From assembly GCF_030269925.1 (NCBI RefSeq), contig NC_085131.1, positions 3,610,001-3,674,000 on the forward strand: 64,000 bases of DNA, read 5' to 3'. Position numbers and translations under genes: made by a program. This document shows positions 43,698 to 54,573 of this stretch, piece after piece. How positions within the stretch are numbered: position 1 is the first letter of the stretch; each line of letters opens with the position of its first letter. A model generated the notes under the pieces. That model did no database searches and was not told the DNA's origin. It was given only the letters and a program-made list of their open reading frames with translations. This DNA comes from Bombyx mori. Lineage: Eukaryota; Arthropoda; Insecta; Lepidoptera; Bombycidae.

Positions 43698-44414
43698 CGA
43701 TGAGATATCTTGTGTTATTTGCTGTCCAATGAAATTAAAATCGATTGTGACATTTTTGTGGATTCAGTACTTTATGTTAATTTACATCAGAGTTATTATT
43801 TATAGTTACATAATTAAAGCAAAGAAAATAAACAATACATTACTAATGAAACCCGATTTTATTTTGAAATTATAAATTCATTTCTCATTCATTATATCAC
43901 CGTTCTGAAGCAGTCATACATTCCAATTTTAAGGGTGGGATAGATGTTTAGCTGTTTTACAAAACAAGTGGGATTTCGACCTCAAGCTCCGTCTCAATTT
44001 ACACTACGGTCGTAAGATCGTTCACACATCTTCGCCTACAAAACCTATTAAACTACCATTCAGATTACACCAAACAAAAAGATAATCCGCCATTAGGCTA
44101 ATCGATAAAATTTATTAAATCGCTAAATTCCGACCACCCTGACCGTAGCCTCAGATGAGTGCGAGAGCGTCAGGTGCCCGTATTTTGGACGGTCGGGTCC
44201 GTCTAGCTGTCGCCGGCTCAGCTTATATAACCCTAGTACATAGAGCTTACTATATGTACGTAGATAGACTTGGTTTCACGCCTCGCAAACCTTTATCGAC
44301 TTGACTCGCATACACGATCGGGTGTTTCTTACGAGTTCACTGCGTTCCTTTATCGACTTGTACGAGGTTTGACGTCGAAAAATATTTACGTTTTAAAAAT
44401 CAATACGATAAAAA
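43698..44414. other. unannotated sequence, possible ancient Bm1
   Basis: CTGAAGCAGTCATACATTCC and AAGGGTGGGATAGATG at about 43904-43950 recall Bm1. The rest is unassigned. Confidence 0.3.
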
Positions 44415-44956
44415 CAAGCAGTGCTTTTGATTTTCTCTCGTCACTCGATCCCTTATTAAATCTCGAAAAGCTAAAACATCTATACTAATATTATAAAGAG
44501 GAAAGATTTGTTTGGTTGTTTGTATTGAATAGGCTCCGAAACTACTGAACCGATTTGAAAAATTCTTCCACTGTTTGGAAGCTACACTATTCCGGAGTGA
44601 CATAGGCTATAATCTTTTTTGAAAAAAATTAGGAATCCTTACTAAAACTCCAATAATGTAACCCAAGGTGTAAAAAAATTATCTAAAATATTCTTTACAT
44701 CGCGTGCCCTGCGAAAACTATTGATGATAGAATAAAATAATGCACTACGTCTTTGTAGAACACATTATTATTTACAAAAAGTGTAGCGATAGAATATGTC
44801 TAACTATTATAGTTATGCCGCAATGAGTGTTCTTTTATTTTAAAAGATAAAACAACGTCAAATATCGTTGAAATTTTTGTTAAAGACCCGAGCAAGCAGT
44901 GCTTTTGATTTTGTCTCGTCACTCGATCCCTTATTAAATTTCGAAAAACTAAAACA
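44415..44956. repeat. 64-bp flanking duplication around HelD copy 2
   Basis: 44415-44478 and 44893-44956 match at 61 of 64 bases (CAAGCAGTGCTTTTGATTTT onward). The left copy abuts the Helitron 5' end and the right copy abuts its broken 3' end. Confidence 0.9.
44479..44892 (+). mobile_element. Helitron-like element HelD, copy 2, 3' end lost
   Basis: A|TCTATACTAATATTATAAA start, GAACCGATTTGAAAAATTC body. It stops at AAAGACCCGAGC, missing the last 20 or so bases that include CTAG. Confidence 0.85.
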
Positions 44957-45009
44957 TAACTAAATAAACGTGAAATTTCTTGTGCGGTTTTCTTTCCGGA
45001 TTCATTTTT

Positions 45010-45420
45010 GTATTGAATCGGCGAACGAGCTCACGATCTGCCTAATGTTAAGTTGAAACCGGAGCCAACATATCTCAGAACGCCAGTGACGCCACCTACT
45101 TTGAAACCTGAAATCAAAGTCTCAGTACGTCATTAACGACACTCATATTGCTTAGTGTGACTTTTAACGTTCTCGATAGCGTAAAAGTTAACTCAGATTT
45201 GTATGGAGTTGGAATGTTTGCCTACGTTTGCCGCTAGAGGCGCTGTTCCAACTGCATACAAATTTGAGTTAACTTTTACGCTATCGAGAACGTTAAAAAA
45301 CTGGGACAATGCACACCAGCCTTCGAAGAGAACCGCATGACTCTTCGCGGCAGAAAGGATGAAGAAAGAGTTCGCGGGGTGGTTGTACCTACCCGGTCTT
45401 TGCTACCCGTCCTACCTACC
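45010..45420 (-). mobile_element. Bm1 SINE, ancient, split by a MITE
   Basis: GCGAACGAGCTCACGATCTG and AATCAAAGTCTCAGTACG lie left of the MITE. CGCATGACTCTTCGCGGCAG and GGTGGTTGTACCTACCCGG lie right of it. Confidence 0.55.
45150..45303. mobile_element. foldback MITE PM, copy 1
   Basis: Arms TTAACGTTCTCGATAGCGTA and TACGCTATCGAGAACGTTAA extend through AAAGTTAACTCA to about 45 bp each. The centre holds GCCGCTAGAGGCGC. Three more copies lie in the window. Confidence 0.85.
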
Positions 45421-46492
45421 ATCAATGCCGGTCCGGACGTAAATAAGTCGAGTTGATTTCGAATTCAAACTGTCAACATCAGGTCATCTGGTAACCGGTG
45501 TTATGTATAAAAATATGCACAGACAAAGGAGTTAAATACAATTTTCACTTCTGTTTGTGAATAGATTCTTTTTTCTTGTATAAGTAGTAATAAGCGTAGC
45601 CATTGGCGTATTAGTGTTGTCAGCTTTTTTTTTAATTGTATTTTTTTTGCAAAATATTGATAAAGGAGAAGAAGTATCATATATCAAATGAATCTCAATC
45701 ATACAAGATCAGTGATTATGGTCGAATTTCGTTCATCGGGCGATACATTGGTAATAAATCAATTGTGTAAAGTAGTTAATTTTTTTTGGCATAATCTTAG
45801 CGTCAAACCGTTGAAATGGAAATTTTCGTTTACGACAAATTTTAGCAGTAATTTATTCATTATTATTTATTTAAAGACATGATTTCATAAGTAATACAGT
45901 TACCCATTATTTGAAACGTGATTTTCGATACATTTAAACTTTTAAATTTTCCGAATTTTAACAGAATATATAAGATCGATTCCTTTGCCATTTTGTTCTT
46001 TATGGAATAATATGAAATGTTGCATAATCCCGTCCAGGCCCTGTCTATAATCGATAAAGTCTACATTTTCATAATTACACGAAGAGAGTTCCTAGAAGTC
46101 CTAGAACTACGTATGCAATGACATTTAGTTATATTGATATAAGTTTCACTGTATGAGGTGGGTTATTACGGTGAACTCTATTTCGCAATCTCGGGACGAG
46201 AGATATCGTTCGCGTGTCGACGCAGCTAAAATACCGCGCCGATGGTTCGCGTTCTGAGACACACGGCGCTTGTGCCTGACCAACGATGTTAATGTTTAAA
46301 AATATTTGCTACGAAAATTGAATTGCACAACGAATTAAGACGTTTGTAGAATTCATTTGTGCCTCAGTACGATAAGCTGTTAAGACGGTTCAAATATACT
46401 ATTCATAAGAGAAGGCACTACTAAAGATTAGCGTTTGCGATTGATTACATCTCCAAAAATCCAAGAAAAATTTCCAGAGGATACCTAGATAT
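45421..46492. other. 1.1 kb without recognised features
   Basis: AT-rich except about 46180-46280. No exon or repeat recognised. Confidence 0.35.
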
Positions 46493-46737
46493 ATTTTTTT
46501 ATTGTATAGATGGGTGGACGAGCTTACAGCCCACCTGGTGTTAAGTGGTTACTGGATCCCATAGACATCTACAACGTAAATATAAGTTGTAAGGTCTTAA
46601 GTACAGTTACAACGGCTGCCCCACCCTTCAAACCGAAATGCATTACGGCTTCACGGCAGAAATAGGCGGGGTGGTGGTACCTACCCGCGCGGACTCACAA
46701 GAGGGCCCACCACTAGTACAGAGGTCCTACCACCTGT
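46493..46737 (-). mobile_element. Bm1 SINE with small duplication
   Basis: Poly(T), TTGTATAGATGGGTGGACG onward. At the 5' side the CCTACCACC-type segment occurs twice (GGGCCCACCACTAGTACAG, then GAGGTCCTACCACCTG). Confidence 0.9.
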
Positions 46738-47036
46738 AAAATTTATTTACCAAAATTTATTTGGACGGTTTCTTTAGCCGTATGTACAGTCTAACTTCGG
46801 TCGCTCAGCGCTGAGTACGCTGTCCGGCTCGCAACGCGGCGTGGCTCCGCTACTCAGCTATGCTCAGCTCGTTTTCTAAGTGGCCACCCGACAAAGAATT
46901 ATTTCCACCGTGTTCAAGACAGGAGGGAAATTAGACTGCCTGATATTTTACGTTATCCGCACTTCAGACTTACCACGAATACCACGATTATTCGTCGTTG
47001 TAAAAGACTGTACGTAGGTACATATTTTGACAGAAA

Positions 47037-47453
47037 CTAGAGGTCCCGCAGTAGTCGAAATTCGACTATAATTAATTGGAATTGTAAGTTTGTACACTAT
47101 TATGATTGTATTTTATACTTCTATAATCACAAATTTCGCCAAAGCTACACTATAAAAAAATATTTAACAAAGAAAAAACCAAATTCTATTCTCAATTTGA
47201 CAACAGACGTCAAGAACAAAAGTTTGACAATAAATAGTATGCATGCGTGTGTGCGTCAAATACATGGTATGTAGTGTGTGTAATGTTTTCTTTATTGATT
47301 TAATGTATCTTTTATGCATTATTTAAAAAAATATTAGCATTGTGCACTTTTTCTCTATATTCTCTATAAGTGTGTAAAATTTCATACTTCTCCGTCCGCG
47401 CAATTTTCTTAAAAAGGGATACAAAGTTTTTGCTTCACGTATTAATATATAGA
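47037..47453 (-). mobile_element. Helitron-like element HelA, copy 3
   Basis: Minus strand A|TCTATATATTAATACGTGA to the AGTCGAATTTCGACT hairpin and CTCTAG|T. About 417 bp. Confidence 0.88.
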
Positions 47454-47501
47454 TTTTCACGCTTCACTATACGTATCCCATACAACTGTCACACAGTTGC
47501 A

Positions 47502-47672
47502 AAGCACACTTTTCGAGTTTTTTAACGTTCTCGATAGCGTAAAAGTTAACTTAAATTTGAATGCAGTTGGAACAGCGCCCTTAGCGGCAAACGTAGGCAA
47601 ACGCTCCAACTCCATACAAATTTGAGTTAACTTTTACGCTAACGAGAACGTTAAAAAACTCGCACGAAGCAC
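47502..47672. mobile_element. foldback MITE PM, copy 2
   Basis: GAGTTTTTTAACGTTCTCGA and its inverse GAGAACGTTAAAAAACTCG, flanked by AAGCAC motifs on both sides. Confidence 0.85.
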
Positions 47673-48420
47673 TCTGTTTCACCATTGCATTGGTGGTATG
47701 GCGCGTTGTAAGCCCGCCCGGGTTGATAGCACCTGCGGCCATGTCCGCCACGAAGTAATAATTTATAAAAGGCAGAGGACACGTTAACAATGAAATTGAA
47801 ACTTCGACTTAAAACTATATGTTCTAGAGTAGGATTTCCATCATCATACCTTTCTCGAGCATCAACGGAAAAATGCGAAACTTTAATGAAATAAATAGGA
47901 AATTAAACTGTAAGTGTCTTTAGTCATATCTAATCGAGAAAATTCGGTTTCAGGACGTGATGCCCTTATGACATTTTCGTTTTGTCTTCCGAATGACCCA
48001 AGATTATGTACGTGAACTATGCACACTAGTAGGCACATGAATATTGCCGGCTAGGTATATATAGAAGCGAACGGTTCGCCTGCATGGACGGGCTTAGAAT
48101 ACAAGCTTCTCTGATGACGATATAAGGTAACGTGCATCGTGACTAGCGAAGCGTGAATCGCGTACGAATGACCTTGGTGATTAAGGTCTTTAACATTTCG
48201 CCTTACCTTCATTCCAATATATAATATCAGTATAGCAATGTTATATTTTTATTTGGTTAATATAGTTACGTCACTCGAAATAGGACTTTTTGACAAAAAA
48301 TTGCAAAACAGTAAAAAAAAAATCTATAGTAATGTTTTATGAATTACGGCTAACAATATTTTACCACATACAGCATGAAAAAGCAACAGAACAACGGTCA
48401 TGTGCTTTTGGGCATTCCAA
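47673..48420. other. unannotated sequence
   Basis: No recognised feature. Confidence 0.35.
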
Positions 48421-48528
48421 GCACCAGTCATCGGCAAGTGTTAGCAACTCTCTCAGGCTGAGCCCCGTGAGCTCGCCTACCGAACTGTCGAAGCTGAAAT
48501 ATCCTCTCGAGATAGCCTCCAGAGATTA
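48421..48528 (-). repeat. GATCCGG repeat, 3' fragment
   Basis: GTTAGCAACTCTCTCAGGCT, GAGCCCCGTGAGCTCGCC and a CCTCTCGAGATAGCC end. Confidence 0.6.
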
Positions 48529-48651
48529 AGTCCAACGACATTTGCAGTACATACCTGCTGCCCAGAGCTCTTTAAGTGTCAAATTTGAACCAATCATGAG
48601 ATCTAATAAGTTATCGAATTTGAACAAAACGTGAATAAATCTGGTATTTTT

Positions 48652-48896
48652 ACTGGTGGTAAGACCTCATGTGAGTCCGCGCGGGTAGGTACCACCACCC
48701 TGCCTATTTCTGCCGTGAAGCAGTAATGCGTTTCGGTTTGAAGGGTGGGGCAGCCGTTGTAACTATACTTGAGACCCTAAAACTTATATCTCAAGGTTAG
48801 TGGCGCATTTACGTTGTAGATGTCTATGGGCTTCAGTAACCACTTAACACCAGGTGAGCTGTGAGTACGTCCACCCATCTAAACAATAAAAAAAGA
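48652..48896 (+). mobile_element. Bm1 SINE, 5'-truncated
   Basis: CTGGTGGTAAGACCTCATG to ATCTAAACAATAAAAAAAG, close to consensus. Confidence 0.92.
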
Positions 48897-49224
48897 TCGC
48901 TAATCGCTCCTTTCAACACTGAGGCGCCGCCACGGTTCTGCGGCTGGCAGCTGCAACGTCATGAAAATGGACGCGGCCGCGACTCTGAGACATAAAGGCC
49001 TTATATAACGCAGTAGGTACATAGACACAAACACACTCCTCTACATAACCTGGAACGTAACATGTGACCTTTCAACTTTGGATTTATAACACCTACTAGT
49101 ATCTAGAAACACCTACGCGCTCGATCAGAAAACATCACGAAAATAAATGCTAACAACAATAATCCTAGAGCGTTATACAACCGCTGGTGCGTTTGAGCCT
49201 TGAAGACATTTATATTTTGTAATA
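48897..49224. other. unannotated sequence
   Basis: A short GC-rich patch at about 48900-48995. Nothing else. Confidence 0.3.
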
Positions 49225-49563
49225 ACAAAAAAGTTACAACTATTTTTACGCGTCGATGATGACAAAATACATAAAATAGGTTGGGGAAAAAGTCTTTTCG
49301 CATTGTAGTATGTATGAACTTGTAAACTTGTAATAAAATCTCTTTGGCTATATTTTATTTGTATCTGGCTGGTTTTGGTATCATTAAAAGTTAAAATTTT
49401 AAAGAAGATAATTCCAAATTCAAATTAGGAAAATTTGTCATTTTTATTCGTTTTTCATACTGTCAAGATGAGTGAATCTAATGAAGAAATTCGATACCTT
49501 TTAAAATTTTACTACAAAAAAGGTTACGACTATTTTTACGCATCGAGGATGACAAAATACATA
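49225..49563 (+). pseudogene. truncated mariner between direct flank copies
   Basis: GGTTGGGGAAAAAGTCTTTT (49279 onward) is a mariner inverted-repeat start. At 49468 ATG begins MSESNEEIRYLLKFYYKKG, the first 19 residues of a mariner transposase, before the element breaks off. The flank 49225-49273 (ACAAAAAAGTTACAACTAT to GACAAAATACATA) is repeated at 49514-49563. The break falls in ACAAAAAAG, present in both the transposase codons and the flank. Confidence 0.85.
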
Positions 49564-50017
49564 CTAACCAGAAATCACAATAGTCAACTTTTCTTTTAAA
49601 GACTCCAAACAGAAAGAAGGTTCTGGATGCGGTCATATATTTTTCTATTTTTTATTATTATTTTTTTGCATCACGGAGAAGCGTCTCTATATACATTATC
49701 TATTTTTGTAATAAACAAACAGCTTTTAAATTTGATTTGTAATACATTTTGGCGCATCGGCATGGAATAGGAGTTTTTTTTTTTTTGTAAAACAAAATAT
49801 CTATATATAATATGCAAAGACTCTCCTTTTCTGTATGTGAATCGATTTTCCTTTCTGTCTGTGGTAAATACTGACTTTTAATTATATGTTTTTTTTTTTG
49901 TTATTCAAATAGAAATCGGCATTTTCTTTTAAAACAAATGTGTACATTGCCAATTCCTCTTTTGTTTGGCAAACGATTTTATTATTTGTTTTGTAGCTGT
50001 TGACAATTAATTATGAA
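49564..50017. other. unannotated AT-rich sequence
   Basis: Several T runs. No recognised feature. Confidence 0.35.
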
Positions 50018-50145
50018 CTAGTGGTCCCGCAGTAGTCGAAATTCGACTATAATCAATTGAAATTTTATGTTTTTTTTTTTTTTTTTTTTTTTTTTTTATT
50101 GCCTTTGTAGGCAGACGGGCATACGGCCCACCTGATGGTGAGTGG

Positions 50146-53100
50146 TTACCGTCGCCCATGGACTTCAGCAATGCCAGGGGCAGAGCCAAGCCGCTGCCTA
50201 CCGCTTAATACTCTCCATAAGCCTCGTTTGAAGAAGGACATGTCATAGCGCTCGGGAAACACCGTGGAGGGGAGCTTATTCCATAGCCGGATGGTACGTG
50301 GCAAAAAAGATCTCTGGAAACGCACTGTGGATGACCGCAGTGGCTCCAGGTAGTATGGATGAACTCTACTCCGGTGGCGGGCGGTGCGATGGTAAAAACG
50401 AGGTGCTGGTATCATCTCGAACAATTCCTCAGAGCACTCCCCATGGAACATACGGTACAAAATACAGAGGGAACCGAAGTCCCTCCGCAGACCCAGAGGC
50501 TCCAAACGATCCGAGAGAATGGGATTATCGACAATCCGAACGGCCCTCCTCTGTATGGAGTCAAATGGAAGAAGCTGGTATTTGGGAGCCCCGGCCCAGA
50601 GATGGGAGCAGTACTCCACGCGAGGCCGGACTTGTGCTTTATAAAGCAAAAGTCTTTGTCCAGGCGTGAAGTACCGCTTCGCTCTGTTGAGGACTCCCAG
50701 CATTTTGGACGCCAACTTGGCTTTGCCTTCCAAATGACTCCGAAACTGGACATCGCTCGAAATGTCGACCCCAAGTATCCCGATACTCTCGGAAGGTTGC
50801 AGGGATACTCCTTGGAATTGTGGCGCCATGACAAAGGGGTCCTTCTTCGCAGTGAACGCGCAAACCTGTGTCTTCAACGGGTTGAATTGAACTAAGTTCG
50901 ATTCACCCCATTTGGAGACTCGCCCCAGAGAGTTCTCCACTTCAGACACAAGTTTTGATCGTCTCTCTTGCACCACGCTCCGAGAGAGACTCTGATGGCC
51001 GATATATCGCGCATCCCCCGTGCTATCATCTGCATAGCAATGCATGCCATCAATAGACAGCATGTCATTGATATACAGGATGAAAAGCGTGGGGGAGAGC
51101 ACCGAACCTTGTGGAACGCCAGCGTTAATGGTCATGGTATCGGAGCAGCCACCGTCTACAACGACCGTGATGCTCCGCCCATCCAAAAAGCTAGCGATCC
51201 ACTTGCAGAGACCCTCGGGGATTCCGTAAGATGGTAACTTCGATAGAAGTGCCCTATGCCAGACCCTGTCGAAGGCCTTCGCGATATCAAGGCTCACAGC
51301 AAGAGCCTCGCCCTTGCTCTCCAAGGCTTCAGCCCACCTGTGAGTAAGGTATACAAGAAGATCGCCAGCTGAGCGACCGTGACGGAAACCGTACTGTCGG
51401 TCACTGATCAGCTGGCGATCTTCAAGATACTTCAGGAGTTGTGTATTTATAATTCGCTCCATCACCTTGGAAAGCAAGGAAGTTATCGCGATAGGCCTGT
51501 AGCTCGATGGGTCCGACCGGTCACCCTTCTTGGGGATAGGGTGGACGTGGGCGGTCTTCCATGAAGACGGAACCCTGTTAGTGCAATAAGAGAGGCGATA
51601 CAAACGCGTTAGCGCAGGTGTCAGCTCAGGGGCGCACGTTTTCAAAACCACTGCGGGGATGCCGTCTGGCCCACTCGACTTATGGACGTCCAGGAGTCTG
51701 AGCTCCCGCCTGACTGCACACTGTGTGAAGCAGATTTCCGGCAGGGAGCTATCACACCGGGGGATGTTCGGTGGTGTGGCACCCCGGTCGTCCACAGTCG
51801 AGTTCGAGGCGAAGAGTTTGACCAGAAGGTCAGCCTTCTCTTTCGCGCTGTGGGCCAGATTGTCATCGGACTTGCGCAGTGGTGGGAGACTAGACCTGCA
51901 GAAGTTTCCTTCTGCAGCTTTGGCGAGCGACCAAAAAGCACGGCTCCCGGAGGGATAGCTCTTCAATCGCTCGCCAACTCTAGCGACGTGCTCCGACTTC
52001 GCCTTGGCAATTACCTTCTTGTAGGACCTGGAAGCGGCGTTATATTTCCGCCTTTCCCCTGAGATGTTAGGATCCCGACGTCTCCTGGCATTATCCCATG
52101 CCACGTATGCGGACCGCTTGAGGTGTGCAGCATCCCTGCTGGCATTGTTATACCAGGGTCTGCTGCGACCCCCAACGGGCACTTCAGAGGAGGGAATAAA
52201 CAATTCCATCCCCTGGAGCACCACGTCTTTAAGACGGTCCGCACAGACGTCAGGATCAGCAGAGGAAAAGCAGAACCGCCCCCATGGGTAGGATGCGTAA
52301 AATTCACGCAATCCATCCCAGTCTGCTGACATATACCGCCAAACTCTTCGATACCTGGTCGTCGTTCGACGATCAGGACGAGAGAGTGGTACGGCAGCAC
52401 GAATAAGGCAGTGATCAGACGATCCAAGCGGAGCGTCGACCACCACACTGTATCCGGCCGGATCTGTGGTCAGCAGAAGGTCCAACAAAGAAGGCTCGTG
52501 CCCCTCGATATCTGGGACACGGGTGGGCTGTGTCACCAGCTGGGAGAAGCCGTAGGCCAAGGCGAAATCGTAGGCAGTCCGACCCGGGAGGTCAGTGGTT
52601 CTGGATCCCAACCACTCTTGGTGGTGAGCGTTAAAGTCTCCAAGAACCACCACCTCTGCAGATGGGTACTGCTCAAGCACGCGGTTAGTCCCCTCTTGCA
52701 CATGCTCAAACAGAGCTGAACCTGCATCACTGCTGTGGGACCTGTACAGGCACGCGTAGATTCGGCTACGGCCCCCGTGATCTACGCGCAGCCACAAGAG
52801 GGACAGGTCCCGTTGTTCGAGGCCCCGAAGACGGCGACAACAGACATCAGCCCGGACGAATACGCACACCCCGGCTTTACGCAGGAAGTTGTGCTCCAAT
52901 ACGTAGCCGGGGTATTCAAGGTATGAGGTATCATCCGGAGCAGATATCTGCGTCTCCGTTAAAAAAAGCAGGGCAGGCTGCGCCGTCTCAAGGTGGTGGT
53001 GTACGGCGTCAAGGTTGCTATGTAGGCCCCTGACATTGCTGAAATCCACATTAAATGTGGAATGGGGGACCGCCTGTGAAACCCTTTTCTTTTTTTTTGT

Positions 53101-53268
53101 CGTCTTCATGATGTTTAAGTTTTCGGAGAGTAGGATTAGGAGAGGTAGGATGTTGGAGGTGAGATCGAGGCAACACCTGAATGAAGCGCGGAACATAGTA
53201 CGTGCTCGACCACGGGTTGCGTGAGAGACTGACGCAGGGCATGGAAGGGCCCCCAGTCCACTCTGCAT
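50146..53268 (-). CDS. LINE endonuclease/reverse transcriptase, intact
   Basis: One uninterrupted frame of about 1,040 codons. Numbered from the GTG at 53307, an apurinic-type endonuclease spans about 82-310: NVRGLHSN (91-98), FLTETQ with catalytic Glu118, GDFN (223-226) and SDH (297-299). A reverse transcriptase spans about 540-830: YRPIAITSLLSKVMERI, the SLDIAKAFD aspartates (about 674-680), GVPQGS (730-735), YADD (758-761) and NPLKT (809-813). The C-terminal region has HLWAGAPKYQLL and HGECSEELFEM. The protein would nick target DNA and copy its own RNA there. The first in-frame ATG is codon 14 (53268); the ATG at 53109 (MKTTKKKKR), just before the endonuclease, is an equally good start. 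The layout fits the Jockey/CR1-like group; the exact clade is not assigned. All catalytic residues I can check are present. Confidence 0.93.
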   Translation of the reverse strand: MQSGLGALPCPASVSHATRGRARTMFRASFRCCLDLTSNILPLLILLSENLNIMKTTKKKKRVSQAVPHSTFNVDFSNVRGLHSNLDAVHHHLETAQPALLFLTETQISAPDDTSYLEYPGYVLEHNFLRKAGVCVFVRADVCCRRLRGLEQRDLSLLWLRVDHGGRSRIYACLYRSHSSDAGSALFEHVQEGTNRVLEQYPSAEVVVLGDFNAHHQEWLGSRTTDLPGRTAYDFALAYGFSQLVTQPTRVPDIEGHEPSLLDLLLTTDPAGYSVVVDAPLGSSDHCLIRAAVPLSRPDRRTTTRYRRVWRYMSADWDGLREFYASYPWGRFCFSSADPDVCADRLKDVVLQGMELFIPSSEVPVGGRSRPWYNNASRDAAHLKRSAYVAWDNARRRRDPNISGERRKYNAASRSYKKVIAKAKSEHVARVGERLKSYPSGSRAFWSLAKAAEGNFCRSSLPPLRKSDDNLAHSAKEKADLLVKLFASNSTVDDRGATPPNIPRCDSSLPEICFTQCAVRRELRLLDVHKSSGPDGIPAVVLKTCAPELTPALTRLYRLSYCTNRVPSSWKTAHVHPIPKKGDRSDPSSYRPIAITSLLSKVMERIINTQLLKYLEDRQLISDRQYGFRHGRSAGDLLVYLTHRWAEALESKGEALAVSLDIAKAFDRVWHRALLSKLPSYGIPEGLCKWIASFLDGRSITVVVDGGCSDTMTINAGVPQGSVLSPTLFILYINDMLSIDGMHCYADDSTGDARYIGHQSLSRSVVQERRSKLVSEVENSLGRVSKWGESNLVQFNPLKTQVCAFTAKKDPFVMAPQFQGVSLQPSESIGILGVDISSDVQFRSHLEGKAKLASKMLGVLNRAKRYFTPGQRLLLYKAQVRPRVEYCSHLWAGAPKYQLLPFDSIQRRAVRIVDNPILSDRLEPLGLRRDFGSLCILYRMFHGECSEELFEMIPAPRFYHRTARHRSRVHPYYLEPLRSSTVRFQRSFLPRTIRLWNKLPSTVFPERYDMSFFKRGLWRVLSGRQRLGSAPGIAEVHGRR

Positions 53269-53743
53269 GCGATCGCCGGGATCCACTCCGGTCTCCGACT
53301 CCGGCACGACGACCGCACGGCAGGATTTTACACCGGTTGGCGGGACAGCTTCCCGGGGCGGAGTTTAGTAGAGACACCCGGGTTCAGGTCCCCTACTGAC
53401 CGGCGGGCGGCAGCGGGTACCGTTTCACTGGGTCTCCCTATACCCCCGTCAAACAATCACGCCCCGTGAGTTCGCACGCACGTCTGCTCCGCAAGTTCCA
53501 GGCGTCACCAAGACTCAACCACAACAAGGAAGGGGAAAGGGAAGGGATAGAACTGGCTCTCCAACCCACACGCCGGAACACAGCTAGGCTATTTGGCGGC
53601 GGACTCTAGTTGGAGGGTGGTCGCCAGCCAGTCGGACTAGGTCCTACCACCGGTTATGTTTTCGGCTCCCGTTTAGCACCACCCAGGGGTCACTTGTAGG
53701 GAATCGCGGGTTAAACCTACGGAAGCGGGAAGCACCAACCCCC
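53269..53743 (-). other. LINE 5' region
   Basis: GC-rich leader of about 475 bp between the target duplication and the first in-frame ATG, with in-frame stop TAA at 53367-53365. It may hold an internal promoter, as in other LINEs; none is obvious to the eye. Confidence 0.6.
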
Positions 53744-54538
53744 ATGTTTAAACATTATTATGGTTCTATTGTTAAATACTATTATACTTATATAATATAA
53801 TCACAGATTTCGCCAAAACTACACTATACATAAATAATAATAGACTTAATTAATAATAAAGAAAAACAATATTCATCTATTCTCAATTTGACCACAGACT
53901 TTAAGCACTAACAAAAGTTTGACAATTGACAATTAACAAAGAATATATTTATATGTGCTGTATCAAATACATGGTAGTGTGTGTAATGTCTTTTTTATTG
54001 ATTTAATGTATCTTTTATGCCTTATTTAAAAAAAATATTAGCATTGTGCATTTCTTCTCTATATTCTCTGTAAGTGTGAAAAATTTCATATTCCTCCGTC
54101 CGCGCAATTTTCATAAAAAAGGATACAAAGTTTTTGCTTCACGTATTAATATATAGATAAAAATTTTCAAATGGTCAATTATTATTTTTAAAAGTTATTA
54201 ACAAAACCAAAAAAATATTTGTGTCAGTGATTATAATCGAATTAGATAATTGGACGAACATTACAATTGAAGTGGTAAAAATATTAAAACACACCTTACT
54301 GATATTAAGTGTGTAATCTTTAGCCGACTTCGCAAAATGAAGAGGTTTTCGCTTCGACGGTTTTTGGGTGTGTGTGTGTTATCTCAAAGCTAGTTTCTAG
54401 GTGAAACGTAACGATGTCTAGTCGAAAATCTGATCTAGTCATTTATTTGAGTTATTATGATCCTCAATGCATTTTAACTCATTATGAACACAAGTATAAC
54501 TCATTTTATTTTGTTTAAAGTCAGGTTTTTCAATACAG

Positions 54539-54573
54539 TTACTGGTGGTAGGACGTCTTGTGGGTCCGCACGG
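54539..54573 (+). mobile_element. Bm1 scrap joined to a Helitron
   Basis: CTGGTGGTAGGACGTCTTG and GGTCCGCACGGACGTCCAG run into HelB sequence at a GTCC overlap. Confidence 0.6.

Larger units (their letters stand above)
50070..53743 (-). mobile_element. complete-looking LINE (non-LTR) retrotransposon
   Basis: 3.67 kb on the minus strand: a 5' region of about 475 bp before the first ATG, one long open frame, a short 3' end that becomes the dispersed LINE tails of this window, and 28 T (poly(A)) at 50070-50097. The target duplication is ATGTTT (50067-50072 and 53744-53749; the left copy merges with the T run). No ORF1 precedes the polymerase frame, so it is either a single-ORF element or a 5'-truncated one. 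Confidence 0.9.
50018..54157 (-). mobile_element. Helitron-like element HelA, copy 5, split by a LINE
   Basis: The 3' end CTAG and hairpin (AGTCGAATTTCGACT) lie at 50018-50066. The remainder, to TCTATATATTAATACGTGA, lies at about 53744-54157. The LINE between them duplicates ATGTTT. Confidence 0.88.

Noticed and set aside
53305..53307. GTG as the LINE start codon
   Set aside because: Insect translation would use ATG; in-frame ATGs at 53268 and 53109 are available.
50298..53399. Several plus-strand frames of 60-178 codons
   Set aside because: All lie antisense to the intact LINE polymerase and mirror its GC-rich codons.
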